Below are positions 49,403-58,055 of a stretch of 64,000 nt of DNA, piece after piece. This DNA comes from Clostridiales bacterium. GTDB taxonomy: Bacteria; Bacillota; Clostridia; Oscillospirales; Oscillospiraceae. Both the position numbers and the translations under genes were made by a program. The stretch's first letter is position 1. The number at the start of each line of letters is the position of its first letter. The notes under the pieces were generated by a model. The model searched no databases. It was given only the letters and a program-made list of their open reading frames with translations, and had not been told where the DNA came from. The stretch is taken from contig SFIY01000009.1 of the NCBI GenBank assembly GCA_004555205.1, forward strand, positions 1 through 64,000, given 5' to 3'.

Positions 49403-50749
49403 ATGGAGGAATTGTTGATGCGCGCCATGCCCCATTCGCCGGAGGCGGAGCAGGCGGTGCTCGGCTCGATGCTGATCGATGCCGATTGCGTCAAGGATGT
49501 GATGGACAAGCTGCAGCCGGAGGATTTTTACCTGCGGCAGAATCGAGAGATCTTTGAAACCATCTATACCATGTTCATCTACTCCAAGCCTATCGACGGC
49601 GTGACGGTGGCAGGTGAAATGGAGAAAAACGGGTTATATACCGATACGACCCGCAGTTATCTCCTGCAATTGATGGAGGTGACACCCACCTCTGCCAATG
49701 TGATGGAGTATGTCAGGATCGTGCGCGACAAGGCGCTGCAGCGTGTTGTTGCTTTGGCGGCGGCAGACATTACTGCCATGGTGCAGGACGGCGCCGGCAG
49801 CGCCAGCGATATGCTGGAGTCTGCCGAGCAGAAGATCTATGCCATTCGCCGCGGACGCAGCGCACAGAATATGGTACCCATCAGTGTGGTGCTGCAGGAT
49901 GTTATGGGCCATCTGGCTGAGCTGACGGCCAACGGCGGCTCCACGCTGCCGGGTCTGTCCACCGGCTTTTCCGCGGTGGACGGCAAGATCAACGGCCTGA
50001 ATAAATCGGACCTGCTGCTGCTGGCGGCCCGACCCGGTATGGGCAAGACCAGTATGGCGCTGAATGTGGCGCTGGCGGCGGCGAAAGAGTCGGGCAAGAC
50101 CGTGGCGATCTTTTCTTTGGAAATGTCCCGTGAGCAGTTGGTCACGCGCTTGATCGCCGCCGAAGGCCTGGTGGAAAATACCCGGCTGACCACCGGCAAT
50201 CTGCGCGAAAGCGACTGGGTGAAGATCGCAGAGGCGGCCTCCACCCTGAGCCGTACGGACATTCGGATTGACGACAATCCGCTTTTGACCGTGGCGGACA
50301 TGAACGCCAAGTGCCGCCGCCTGGATAATCTGGGACTGGTGGTTATCGACTATCTGCAGTTGATGACCTCTGCCGGCGGCAAGAGCTACAGCGGCGAAAA
50401 CCGTCAGCAGGCGGTGTCGGATATTTCCCGTATGATGAAAATCATGGCAAAGGAGCTGCAGGTGCCGGTGCTGTGTTTGAGCCAGCTGAGCCGCGCCAAC
50501 GAAAAGCGCGAGGACAAGCGCCCCATGCTGTCCGATTTGCGTGAATCCGGCGCCATTGAGCAGGACGCCGATATTGTCATGTTCCTGTACCGGGATGACT
50601 ACTACAATGAGGACTCGGAAAAACGCAATATTGCCGAGTGTATCGTGGCGAAGAACCGTCACGGTGAAACCGGCAAGGTGGAGCTGCGCTGGATGCCGGA
50701 CTACACGGCGTTCGGTACATTGGAGAAACGCTACGGCGACGAGGCATAA
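49403..50749 (+). CDS. dnaB: Replicative DNA helicase DnaB
   Basis: Hexameric 5'-3' helicase of the replication fork. The 448-residue protein has the N-terminal DnaB domain (MPHSPEAEQAVLGSMLIDADC), Walker A AARPGMGKTSMALN (about residues 209-222), Walker B GLVVIDYLQLM (about 313-323) and the C-terminal arginine motif region with SDLRESGAIEQDADIVMFLYRD. The ATG at 49403 lies 10 nt after GAGGAGG; the open frame extends 36 codons upstream into the preceding hairpin region without a better start. Confidence 0.97.
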   Translation: MEELLMRAMPHSPEAEQAVLGSMLIDADCVKDVMDKLQPEDFYLRQNREIFETIYTMFIYSKPIDGVTVAGEMEKNGLYTDTTRSYLLQLMEVTPTSANVMEYVRIVRDKALQRVVALAAADITAMVQDGAGSASDMLESAEQKIYAIRRGRSAQNMVPISVVLQDVMGHLAELTANGGSTLPGLSTGFSAVDGKINGLNKSDLLLLAARPGMGKTSMALNVALAAAKESGKTVAIFSLEMSREQLVTRLIAAEGLVENTRLTTGNLRESDWVKIAEAASTLSRTDIRIDDNPLLTVADMNAKCRRLDNLGLVVIDYLQLMTSAGGKSYSGENRQQAVSDISRMMKIMAKELQVPVLCLSQLSRANEKREDKRPMLSDLRESGAIEQDADIVMFLYRDDYYNEDSEKRNIAECIVAKNRHGETGKVELRWMPDYTAFGTLEKRYGDEA

Positions 50750-50764
50750 AAACGGAGGCGCGGC

Positions 50765-52102
50765 ATGAATCTGATGCCCTTTATGGAACAATGGCATATG
50801 CTGCCGCGCAGCGGCGGGTCGATTTTATGTGCCGTGTCCGGCGGCAGGGATTCCATGTGTCTGCTGCACTATCTGCATGAAGCCTCCCGACAGCATAACT
50901 TTACCGTGGCGGCAGCGCATTTGAACCATCTGATGCGCGATACCGCCCTGCGCGATGTGGATTTCGTGCGGTCGTTCTGCACAGAACGGGGTATACCGTT
51001 TTTTACGGAGGCAGCGCCGGTATATGAGATGGCCGAACAGTGGAACATCGGCGTGGAGGAGGCCGGCCGGCGGCTGCGGTACGATTTTCTGTACCGCACG
51101 GCGCAGGCGATAGGCGCCGAGAAGATCGCCACCGCCCATCACATGGGCGATCAGGCGGAGACCGTCGTGCTGCATCTGCTGCGCGGCACGGGGCCGGAGG
51201 GCCTGGGCGGTATCCCGCCGGTGCGCGGACGGCTGATCCGCCCGCTGCTGCAGACCTCGCGGCGGGAGATCGAGCAATATCTCGATGAAAACGGCATCGG
51301 CCATGTGGAGGATGAAACCAACGAAGACATGGCCTATGCCCGCAACCGCCTGCGCAGGATCGTCTGGCCGGAACTGGAGCGAATCAACCCGGCGGTATGT
51401 GAAAATGTGGCGCGCGCGGCGCGGATCATACGAAAAGAGAACGACTTTCTGGACGAACTGGCATCGTCGTATCTGCCGTCAGAGGGCACGGAAGTCATGT
51501 GTGAGGTATTGCTGGGCGCGCCGGAGGTGCTGCGCGGACGGATGCTGCGGCAGTTGATCGACCGGCTGAGCGTAGGGAAAAAGGACTTCGGCGCCGTGCA
51601 TATTGAGGCGCTGCTGCGCCTGGCGGAAACCGGCGGCACATGGGACCTGCCCTCCGGGGTGAGAGCGCAGTGCAGCCATGGCACGCTGCGGCTTTCCGTG
51701 TCGCAGGAAGCACCGGCGGAAACGGTACTGACGGAGGGAAAATGCTGTTGGGGAGATTACACAATTTGCGTCAAAAAAACAATAAGAAATTTTTCGCAAA
51801 AAAGGGATGCAATTTTCCTAAACTGTGATAAGATAGATAAAAGTCTTTCCGTGCGCGCCTGGCAGAGGGAGGACCGCCTGTATTTGCCGGGTGGACGGGG
51901 CGAACGGAGCGTTAAGCGCCTGTTTGCCGAGCACGGGATTTTTCCGGCTATGCGTGAGCGGTGGCCGGTCATCTGTGTGGATGGCAAGGCGGCGGCCGTA
52001 TACGGTATCGGCACGGATGAGAGATTTTTGCCGACAAATGACGGTAATGAGATGGAAATTACAATATACACAAACGCACAGGAGGACAGTGGGAATGGCT
52101 AA
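50765..52102 (+). CDS. tilS: tRNA(Ile)-lysidine synthetase
   Basis: Adds lysine to C34 of tRNA-Ile(CAU), changing its decoding from AUG to AUA. The 445-residue protein has the PP-loop SGGRDS (residues 25-30), HLNHLMRDTALRDVDFV and TAHHMGDQAETVVLHLLRGTGPEGLGGI, then the C-terminal TilS domains (LPGGRGERSVKRLFAEHGIF). An AGGCGCGGC stretch precedes the ATG. Its last codons overlap the hpt start by 8 nt. Order tilS-hpt-ftsH is conserved in Firmicutes. Confidence 0.95.
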   Translation: MNLMPFMEQWHMLPRSGGSILCAVSGGRDSMCLLHYLHEASRQHNFTVAAAHLNHLMRDTALRDVDFVRSFCTERGIPFFTEAAPVYEMAEQWNIGVEEAGRRLRYDFLYRTAQAIGAEKIATAHHMGDQAETVVLHLLRGTGPEGLGGIPPVRGRLIRPLLQTSRREIEQYLDENGIGHVEDETNEDMAYARNRLRRIVWPELERINPAVCENVARAARIIRKENDFLDELASSYLPSEGTEVMCEVLLGAPEVLRGRMLRQLIDRLSVGKKDFGAVHIEALLRLAETGGTWDLPSGVRAQCSHGTLRLSVSQEAPAETVLTEGKCCWGDYTICVKKTIRNFSQKRDAIFLNCDKIDKSLSVRAWQREDRLYLPGGRGERSVKRLFAEHGIFPAMRERWPVICVDGKAAAVYGIGTDERFLPTNDGNEMEITIYTNAQEDSGNG

Positions 52103-52649
52103 AAGCAACATGAATCAGGATATTTTGAAAATTTTGATGTCTGAGGAAGAAATTAAGAACCGTATTCAGGAAATGGGCGATGAGCTGTACGACCGTTTTG
52201 AGAACAAGAACCCCATGTTTGTGGGTGTACTCAACGGCTGCTTCATCTTTATGGCAGATCTGGTGCGTGCCGCGCAGCTAAAGAGTGAAGTGGAATTTAT
52301 CGGCGTTTCCTCCTACAAGAACGCCACCAAGAGCTCCGGCGTGGTGCAGATCACCCGCGACCTGCAGCGTGATATCAGCGGCCGCGACATTATTATTGTG
52401 GAGGATATTCTGGATTCCGGCAATACGCTGCACTTCCTCAAGAGCTATATGGAAACCAAGGGCGCAGCGTCCATCACCATCGTGACGCTGCTGGATAAGC
52501 CCTCCCGCCGCGAGAAACCCATTACGCCGGATCTGGCCGGCTTTGAGGTGCCCGATGAATTTGTGGTGGGCTATGGCTTGGACTACTGCCAGCAGTACCG
52601 CAATATGCCCTACATCGGCGTGTTGAAGCCCGAGGTTTACAGCAAATAA
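52095..52649 (+). CDS. hpt: Hypoxanthine phosphoribosyltransferase
   Basis: Purine salvage enzyme joining hypoxanthine or guanine to PRPP. The 184-residue protein has GVLNGCFIFMADLVRAA (PPi loop region), the PRPP-binding motif IIIVEDILDSGNTLHFL (about residues 99-115) and KPITPDLAGFEVPDEFVVGYGLDY near the C-terminus. The ATG at 52095 follows AGGAGG by about 9 nt and overlaps the tilS stop, implying translational coupling. Confidence 0.96.
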   Translation: MAKSNMNQDILKILMSEEEIKNRIQEMGDELYDRFENKNPMFVGVLNGCFIFMADLVRAAQLKSEVEFIGVSSYKNATKSSGVVQITRDLQRDISGRDIIIVEDILDSGNTLHFLKSYMETKGAASITIVTLLDKPSRREKPITPDLAGFEVPDEFVVGYGLDYCQQYRNMPYIGVLKPEVYSK

Positions 52650-52714
52650 GTAATTTGGATGAGAGGCGCCGGTTTCGTCGCCTCTCAGTCTTGCATGGAA
52701 AGAGGGGAAACAGT

Positions 52715-53401
52715 TTGGATAAACGAGAAAGCAGGGACTATCAAGGCAAGCGCGTTGCTGCACCGACGGATGAAACGGCGGATCACGGCACGGTGGAACG
52801 CCGTGAAAAGGCCGGTGCGCCTTCCGGAAAACGCGGATTCTGGCACGACTACGGTTTTCTGCTGATAACCGTTTTGGTGGTCGTTGTGCTGTTCCGCGGC
52901 GTTTTCCAACTGGCCTATGTGCCGTCCGGCTCCATGGAAACGACCATTCCCACCAACTCGCTGCTGATTGCATGGCGCCTGCCGTATCTGGTATCCGATC
53001 CGACCTTGGAACGCGGCGATGTGGCCATCTTCTGGGATGAAGAGATGGGCAAGATTCTGGTCAAGCGTGTGGTGGGACTGGAAGGTGAGCGCATTTCGTT
53101 TACGGGCGGACATACCTATATCGACGGTGAGAAGCTGGAGGAGCCCTATTTGCCTGAGCAGGGTATAACGGAAAGCGATAAGGTTTTCCAGGTGCCGGAG
53201 GGCAGCCTTTTTATGATGGGCGACAACCGTAACGGTTCATGGGACAGCCGCTTTTTGTCCCAGCCGTATATCTCGCTGCAGGCAGTGCAGGGCAAGGCAC
53301 TGGTATGTATTCCCCTCAAACAGATCACGCTGTTTGAATCGCCGAAGCTGGGCCGGGTGAATATCTATTTGCCCCTGTTTGGCGATACCCATACCCTTTA
53401 A
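52715..53401 (+). CDS. lepB: Signal peptidase I
   Basis: Type I signal peptidase that cleaves Sec signal peptides on the outer membrane face. The 228-residue protein has a charged N-terminal tail of about 45 residues and one membrane anchor (FLLITVLVVVVLFRGVF). The catalytic dyad is Ser73 in PSGSMETTI and Lys117 in VKRVVGLEGE, and the conserved GDNRNGSWDSRF follows. I place the start at the TTG at 52715, 7 nt after AGAGGGG; a TTG at 52655 lies directly after hpt without a ribosome binding site. It is inserted between hpt and ftsH, which are usually adjacent. Confidence 0.92.
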   Translation: MDKRESRDYQGKRVAAPTDETADHGTVERREKAGAPSGKRGFWHDYGFLLITVLVVVVLFRGVFQLAYVPSGSMETTIPTNSLLIAWRLPYLVSDPTLERGDVAIFWDEEMGKILVKRVVGLEGERISFTGGHTYIDGEKLEEPYLPEQGITESDKVFQVPEGSLFMMGDNRNGSWDSRFLSQPYISLQAVQGKALVCIPLKQITLFESPKLGRVNIYLPLFGDTHTL

Positions 53402-53412
53402 AGGAGGAAACT

Positions 53413-55254
53413 ATGACCGAGAGAAGAAGATTCAGCATGGGCAGTGTGCTGCTGATCGTACTGGCCGTGCTGTTCATCTACTATCTGTTCAGCAACATGG
53501 GCGGCGGCAAAGATGTGACTTACGGTGAGCTGCGGCAGCTTTTTGAGCAGGAAAAGGTGCAGTCCTTTACCTTCGACAACGACCGTCTGACGGCTACACT
53601 GACCGATGAAAGCACGGTTTCCTGCGACTTGTACAGTGTGGAACTGTTTTACGAGGACATGAACGAGCTGGTGACGGCACAGGAGGAGGCCGGCATTATC
53701 ACCGGTTACGATTATCCCACCGGCCGCACCACCAACTGGCTGCAGCTTTTGCTGCCGTATGTGTTGGCCATTCTGGCGTTCATTCTGCTGATGAACATGA
53801 TGAGCCGCATGATGGGCGGCGGTCCGCAGGATAAAATGGCGCGTTTTGGTGAGGCGCGGACGAAAATACTCAGCGATGACGGCAAAAAAGTGACATTCCG
53901 CGATGTGGCAGGCGCCGACGAGGAAAAGGAGGAGCTGCGCGAGATTGTGGAATTTCTGCGGGAACCGGAAAAATATATAGAGCTGGGCGCCCATATCCCC
54001 AAGGGCGTACTGCTGGTAGGCCCTCCGGGTACCGGTAAGACGCTGCTGGCCAAGGCTGTGGCAGGCGAGGCGGATGTGCGCTTCCTGTCCATCTCCGGCT
54101 CCGATTTCGTGGAGATGTATGTGGGCGTAGGCGCCAGCCGTGTACGCGATCTGTTTGACCAGGCAAAGAAGGACGCCCCCGCCATCGTGTTTATCGATGA
54201 GATCGATGCCGTAGGCCGTCAGCGCGGCAGCGGCCTGGGCGGCGGCCACGATGAGCGCGAGCAGACCCTGAACCAGCTATTGGTTGAGATGGACGGTTTT
54301 GCCGCCAACGAAGGGGTGGTGGTACTGGCTGCCACCAACCGTGTGGACATTCTCGACCCCGCGCTGCTGCGTCCGGGCCGTTTCGACCGTCAGGTCTATG
54401 TGGGCTTGCCCGACATCAAGGGCCGTGAGGAGATCTTGAAGGTCCATGCCAGAAACAAGCCGCTGGCAGAGGATGTGGATCTGGCGCAGGTGGCCAGGGG
54501 CACACCCGGTTTTACCGGTGCGGATCTGGAAAACCTGCTTAACGAGGCGGCACTGCTGTCCGGCCGGTGCAATTTGCCTGCCATCACCAAGGATACACTG
54601 GACGAATCCATTATTAAGGTGATCGCCGGCCCCGAAAAGCACAGCCGTGTCATTCCCGAGCATGAGCGTAAGCTGACCGCCTATCATGAGGCGGGCCACG
54701 CCGTGGTGATGCAGGCGCTGCCCCACCACGATCCGGTGCATCAAATCACCATTGTGCCCCGCGGACAGGCGGGCGGCATGACGATCTCGCTGCCCGAGGA
54801 GGATCGCTCGTATCTCAGCCGCTCCCACATGACCGAGCAGATCGTCTCTCTGCTGGGCGGCCGGGCGGCAGAGCAACTGGTCTTAGGCGACATTTCCACC
54901 GGCGCTGCCAACGACATCCAGCGCGCCACTGCGATTGCACGCAAGATGGTGGGCACCTACGGCATGTCGGAGCGGATCGGTACGGTGGCGTTTGACGCCG
55001 GACAGGAGGAGGTGTTCGTGGGCAAGTCAATGGGCCATACACGCCCCTACTCCGAAAAGACGGCGGCAGAAATGGATGAGGAGATCAAGCGAATTATTGA
55101 CGAGGCCTATGAGCGCTGTCAAGCGATTTTGAAGCAGTATCAGCCCCAATTGGAGCGTGTGGCGGCGTATCTGCTTGCCAACGAGACCATGTCGGCAGAG
55201 ATGTTTCAGCGCGTATTTGCAGAGGAGGCCGAAGCAGCCCCCTCTCTGACATGA
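53413..55254 (+). CDS. ftsH: ATP-dependent zinc metalloprotease FtsH
   Basis: Membrane AAA+ protease that degrades membrane and short-lived cytoplasmic proteins. The 613-residue protein has two membrane segments (about residues 11-30 and 110-130), Walker A GPPGTGKTLLAKA (about 200), Walker B VFIDEIDAVGRQRG, the second region of homology in ATNRVDILDPALLRPGRFDR and the zinc site HEAGHAVV (about 418-425). AAGGAGG precedes the ATG. It ends the gdpP-to-ftsH stretch before a strong terminator. Confidence 0.98.
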   Translation: MTERRRFSMGSVLLIVLAVLFIYYLFSNMGGGKDVTYGELRQLFEQEKVQSFTFDNDRLTATLTDESTVSCDLYSVELFYEDMNELVTAQEEAGIITGYDYPTGRTTNWLQLLLPYVLAILAFILLMNMMSRMMGGGPQDKMARFGEARTKILSDDGKKVTFRDVAGADEEKEELREIVEFLREPEKYIELGAHIPKGVLLVGPPGTGKTLLAKAVAGEADVRFLSISGSDFVEMYVGVGASRVRDLFDQAKKDAPAIVFIDEIDAVGRQRGSGLGGGHDEREQTLNQLLVEMDGFAANEGVVVLAATNRVDILDPALLRPGRFDRQVYVGLPDIKGREEILKVHARNKPLAEDVDLAQVARGTPGFTGADLENLLNEAALLSGRCNLPAITKDTLDESIIKVIAGPEKHSRVIPEHERKLTAYHEAGHAVVMQALPHHDPVHQITIVPRGQAGGMTISLPEEDRSYLSRSHMTEQIVSLLGGRAAEQLVLGDISTGAANDIQRATAIARKMVGTYGMSERIGTVAFDAGQEEVFVGKSMGHTRPYSEKTAAEMDEEIKRIIDEAYERCQAILKQYQPQLERVAAYLLANETMSAEMFQRVFAEEAEAAPSLT

Positions 55255-55259
55255 AATGA

Positions 55260-55291
55260 ACGACCCGCGGTGATTACCGCGGGTCGTTTTT
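55260..55291 (+). terminator. Terminator of ftsH
   Basis: A 12-bp perfect stem ACGACCCGCGGT/ACCGCGGGTCGT with loop GATT and TTTTT, 6 bp after the ftsH stop. Confidence 0.92.
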
Positions 55292-55305
55292 GCGCGCATG
55301 GCAAG

Positions 55306-55329
55306 AAAAGCTGTTTTTTACAGCTTTTT
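55306..55329 (+). terminator. Second, weaker terminator after ftsH
   Basis: AAAAGCTGT-TTTTT-ACAGCTTTT, a 9-bp stem with TTT following, 15 bp after the first terminator. Confidence 0.6.
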
Positions 55330-55674
55330 AACAGGCTGGCTTGTGCAAAATCACCAAATGACGTGTCCTTGCAATAAAGACAGAAGAAAAAACGGCGGCT
55401 GAGAATTTGTGCGGTCTGAAAAGGGCTGTTTTCTGTCGAATCGTCAAGAAAAAAATCAAAGAAATTGCGAGAAATTGTTTGAATTGCGTGGACAAAACAC
55501 CATAATTTGTATTTGAAAAGCGAACAAGTCAGGGGCTTCCGGTGCATACGAATACGGGCACATACCTGGGAAAATAAGGAATTGTGCGCAGTCGGAGGAC
55601 AAATGAAGCCGTTGGGGAGAAAAATGCGACAAATGGCTGCATAAATAAATCAAAAACTTTAGGAGGAATTACCC
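55330..55674. other. Non-coding AT-rich region upstream of liv promoter
   Basis: These 345 bp hold no ORF with a ribosome binding site and no recognisable RNA gene. A possible weak promoter TTGAAT-16-CATAAT lies near 55480-55507. A purine-rich AGGAGGAATTACCC at about 55661-55674 looks like a ribosome binding site but precedes the -35 box, not a gene. Confidence 0.5.
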
Positions 55675-55737
55675 TTGCCAATCGGTAAATTTTTCATTAC
55701 AATACAACTATCGATGCGCGATAGGGAAACCCTATCG
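55675..55737 (+). promoter_or_regulatory. livK promoter and alternative leader hairpins
   Basis: TTGCCA (55675-55680), 17 bp spacer, TACAAT (55698-55703). The transcript start would be near 55710. CTATCG (55708-55713), CGATAGGG (55719-55726) and CCCTATCG (55730-55737) allow two mutually exclusive hairpins that share the central element, ending 15 nt before the livK ribosome binding site. Confidence 0.65.
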
Positions 55738-55764
55738 GCAATAAGCGTAATAGGAGGAAATTAC

Positions 55765-56943
55765 ATGAAAAAAGTATTGTCTTTGATTCTGGCGCTGGTC
55801 ATGGCTTTGAGCCTGGTCGCTTGCGGCGGCGGCAACGGTGACGGCGGCAGCTCCGACGGCGATAAGGTCGTCAAGATCGGTGTGTTTGAGCCTCAGTCCG
55901 GTGATAACGGCGCAGGCGGCAAGCAGGAAATTCTGGGCATGCAGTATGCCAACAAGGAGACTCCTACCGTTGAAATCGGCGGCGAAACCTACAAGGTCGA
56001 GCTGGTCATGGCTGATAATGCCTCTTCCAACGATAAGGCTCCCACGGCTGCGCAGACTTTGATCTCCGGCGGCGTGTCTTTGGTGCTGGGCTCCTACGGC
56101 TCCGGCGTGTCCATTGCGGCCGGTGATACCTTCCTGGCTGCCGGTGTGCCTGCGATCGGTGTTACCTGCACCAACCCCCAGGTCACGGCTGACTGCGATG
56201 TGTATTTCCGCATCTGCTTCCTGGATCCGTTCCAGGGCACTGTTCTGGCCAACTACGCCAAGAGCGATCTGAAGGCCACCAAGGCTTACTGCCTGGCCAA
56301 GCAGGGCGATGACTACTCCGGCGGTCTGTGCAACTACTTCATCAAGGCTTTCGGCGAGGACAACTGCGTGTATGAGCAGTTCCCCGAGGGCACTTCCGAC
56401 TACTCCACCTACATCACCAACGCAAAGAACCAGGGCTGCGATGTCTTCTTCGCTCCTGTCTCCACCGAGGCTGCTGCGCAGATCATTGCCAAGGCTGACA
56501 CCCAGGCGCTGGGTATGCCCATCCTGGCCGGCGATACCTGGGACTCCAACGTGATCCTGGAAGCTGCCAAGGGCACCGATGTGAAGATCTGCGTGACGAC
56601 CTTCTATCAGGAAGGCGCTAACGCTGAGTTTGATGCAGGCATCAAGGCATGGATCAACAGCGATTCCACCGCTCTGGCCAACAACGGCGGCAACGACGAG
56701 CTGGCTGCCGTGAGCGTCATGGGTTACGATGCTTACTATGTGGCACTGGAAGCGCTGAAGCAGGCCGGTTCCACGGAACCCTCTGCTGTGTTGAGCGCAC
56801 TGCCCAATGTGGTTCACACCGGCATTACCGGTGAGATCAAGTTCGACTCTATCGGCGATGCTGTCCGTGACAGCGCTGTGGTGAAGAGCTGCAACACCGA
56901 GACCGGCAAGTGGGACTTTGTCACCATCGCAACGGTCGGCTAA
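55765..56943 (+). CDS. livK: Branched-chain amino acid ABC transporter, substrate-binding lipoprotein
   Basis: A 392-residue periplasmic-binding-protein-type receptor (Leu/Ile/Val-binding family). The lipoprotein signal is MKKVLSLILALVMALSLVAC, with the lipidated Cys at residue 20, followed by a Gly/Ser/Asp linker. The mature domain starts KIGVFEPQSGDNGAGGKQEILGMQYA, typical of type I binding proteins. AGGAGG lies 8 nt before the ATG at 55765; the frame is open upstream to 55675, but that TTG is the -35 box. It heads the livKHMGF operon. A GC-rich hairpin (56969-56995) follows, as often seen after highly expressed binding-protein genes. Confidence 0.95.
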   Translation: MKKVLSLILALVMALSLVACGGGNGDGGSSDGDKVVKIGVFEPQSGDNGAGGKQEILGMQYANKETPTVEIGGETYKVELVMADNASSNDKAPTAAQTLISGGVSLVLGSYGSGVSIAAGDTFLAAGVPAIGVTCTNPQVTADCDVYFRICFLDPFQGTVLANYAKSDLKATKAYCLAKQGDDYSGGLCNYFIKAFGEDNCVYEQFPEGTSDYSTYITNAKNQGCDVFFAPVSTEAAAQIIAKADTQALGMPILAGDTWDSNVILEAAKGTDVKICVTTFYQEGANAEFDAGIKAWINSDSTALANNGGNDELAAVSVMGYDAYYVALEALKQAGSTEPSAVLSALPNVVHTGITGEIKFDSIGDAVRDSAVVKSCNTETGKWDFVTIATVG

Positions 56944-56968
56944 TCGAATGATTTAAAGTATATACGAT

Positions 56969-56995
56969 GCTGGCGGGAGCTTTGCTCCCGCCAGC
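56969..56995 (+). terminator. Hairpin between livK and livH
   Basis: GCTGGCGGGAGC and GCTCCCGCCAGC form a perfect 12-bp stem with a TTT loop and no T-run. It probably protects the livK mRNA or partly reduces read-through to livHMGF. A second structured stretch (about 57013-57066, with GGGC/GCCC and CCGAAAGG/CCTTTTCGG pairings) follows before livH. Confidence 0.55.
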
Positions 56996-57113
56996 TACTG
57001 TGCTCTTTAGACGGACCGCCCCGAAAGGGCAGATCGCCCTGTGCGGTACCTTTTCGGGATGGCCCGAGGAGATTGATTGAGCCATTTATCAAATGAGAGA
57101 GGAAGGAACCCCC

Positions 57114-58040
57114 ATGAATGTAATGCATACCGTGCTGCCGTATATTATTTCCGGCATTTCGGTGGGCGGTCAGTACGCCTTGATTGCTATCGGTTATACG
57201 ATGGTGTACGGCATACTGCGCCTGATTAACTTTGCCCACGGCGATGTATTTATGGTCGCGGGATTGATGATGGTATATATGGCGGCATCGCTGCCTTTGT
57301 ATATCGCCATTCCGCTGATGATTCTGCTGACGGTACTGTTGGGCTTTGCCATTGAGCGTGTGGCGTATAAGCCGCTGCGTACCGCACCGCGTATGTCCGT
57401 GATGATCTCTGCCATCGGCGTGAGCTATCTGCTGCAGAACCTGGCGCTGTACATCACCGGCGGTCTGAACAAGAACTACCCGGCAATCCCCTGGATCTCC
57501 GACCGCATCACCGTGCTGGGTATGGAAACCACCCGCGTCACAGTGATTACACCGTTCCTGACCATTGCACTGGTGGTGGCGCTGGTGCTGCTCATTAATC
57601 ACACCAAGATCGGCATGGCTATGCGCGCCGTGTCCGTGGACTTTGATACGGCTCAGCTTATGGGCATCAAGATCAACAGCGTGATTTCCGCCACCTTTAT
57701 CATCGGTACCTTCCTGGCGGCCATCGGCTCCATGCTGTTCTTCACCAGCTTCCCCGGTATCGTGCCTACTTCCGGCGGTATGCCCGGCCTGAAGGCCTTC
57801 GTCGCTGCCGTGTTCGGCGGCATCGGCTCCATTCCCGGCGCCGTGATCGGCGCGTTTATCATCGGTATTTGCGAAAGTATTATCAAGGGCTTGGATACCA
57901 TTCTGATTGTCAGCGGCTCTATCACCGAACAGGTCGGCTTTGCGACCTTCTCTGACGCCTTTACTTTCGTCCTGCTGATCGTGATCCTGGTCTTTAAACC
58001 CACCGGCCTGTTCGGCGAGAAGACCACGGATAAGGTGTAA
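57114..58040 (+). CDS. livH: Branched-chain amino acid ABC permease LivH
   Basis: A 308-residue permease with about eight membrane segments. Family blocks are GISVGGQYALIAIGYTMVYGILRLINFAHGD at the N-terminus and AAVFGGIGSIPGAVIGAFIIGICES near residue 240, which holds the coupling region to the ATPases. GAGGAAGGAACC precedes the ATG at 57114; an ATG seven codons upstream lacks a ribosome binding site. Second gene of the liv operon, 170 bp after livK. Confidence 0.95.
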   Translation: MNVMHTVLPYIISGISVGGQYALIAIGYTMVYGILRLINFAHGDVFMVAGLMMVYMAASLPLYIAIPLMILLTVLLGFAIERVAYKPLRTAPRMSVMISAIGVSYLLQNLALYITGGLNKNYPAIPWISDRITVLGMETTRVTVITPFLTIALVVALVLLINHTKIGMAMRAVSVDFDTAQLMGIKINSVISATFIIGTFLAAIGSMLFFTSFPGIVPTSGGMPGLKAFVAAVFGGIGSIPGAVIGAFIIGICESIIKGLDTILIVSGSITEQVGFATFSDAFTFVLLIVILVFKPTGLFGEKTTDKV

Positions 58041-58055
58041 GGAGGGAGGATACAT

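Noticed and set aside
52655..52714. Upstream start of lepB at a TTG right after hpt
   Set aside because: No ribosome binding site there, while the TTG at 52715 has AGAGGGG at 7 nt.
55675..55764. An N-terminal extension of livK starting at the TTG at 55675
   Set aside because: A ribosome-binding-like AGGAGG precedes it, but the TTG is the -35 box of the operon promoter and the extension would bury the lipoprotein signal sequence.
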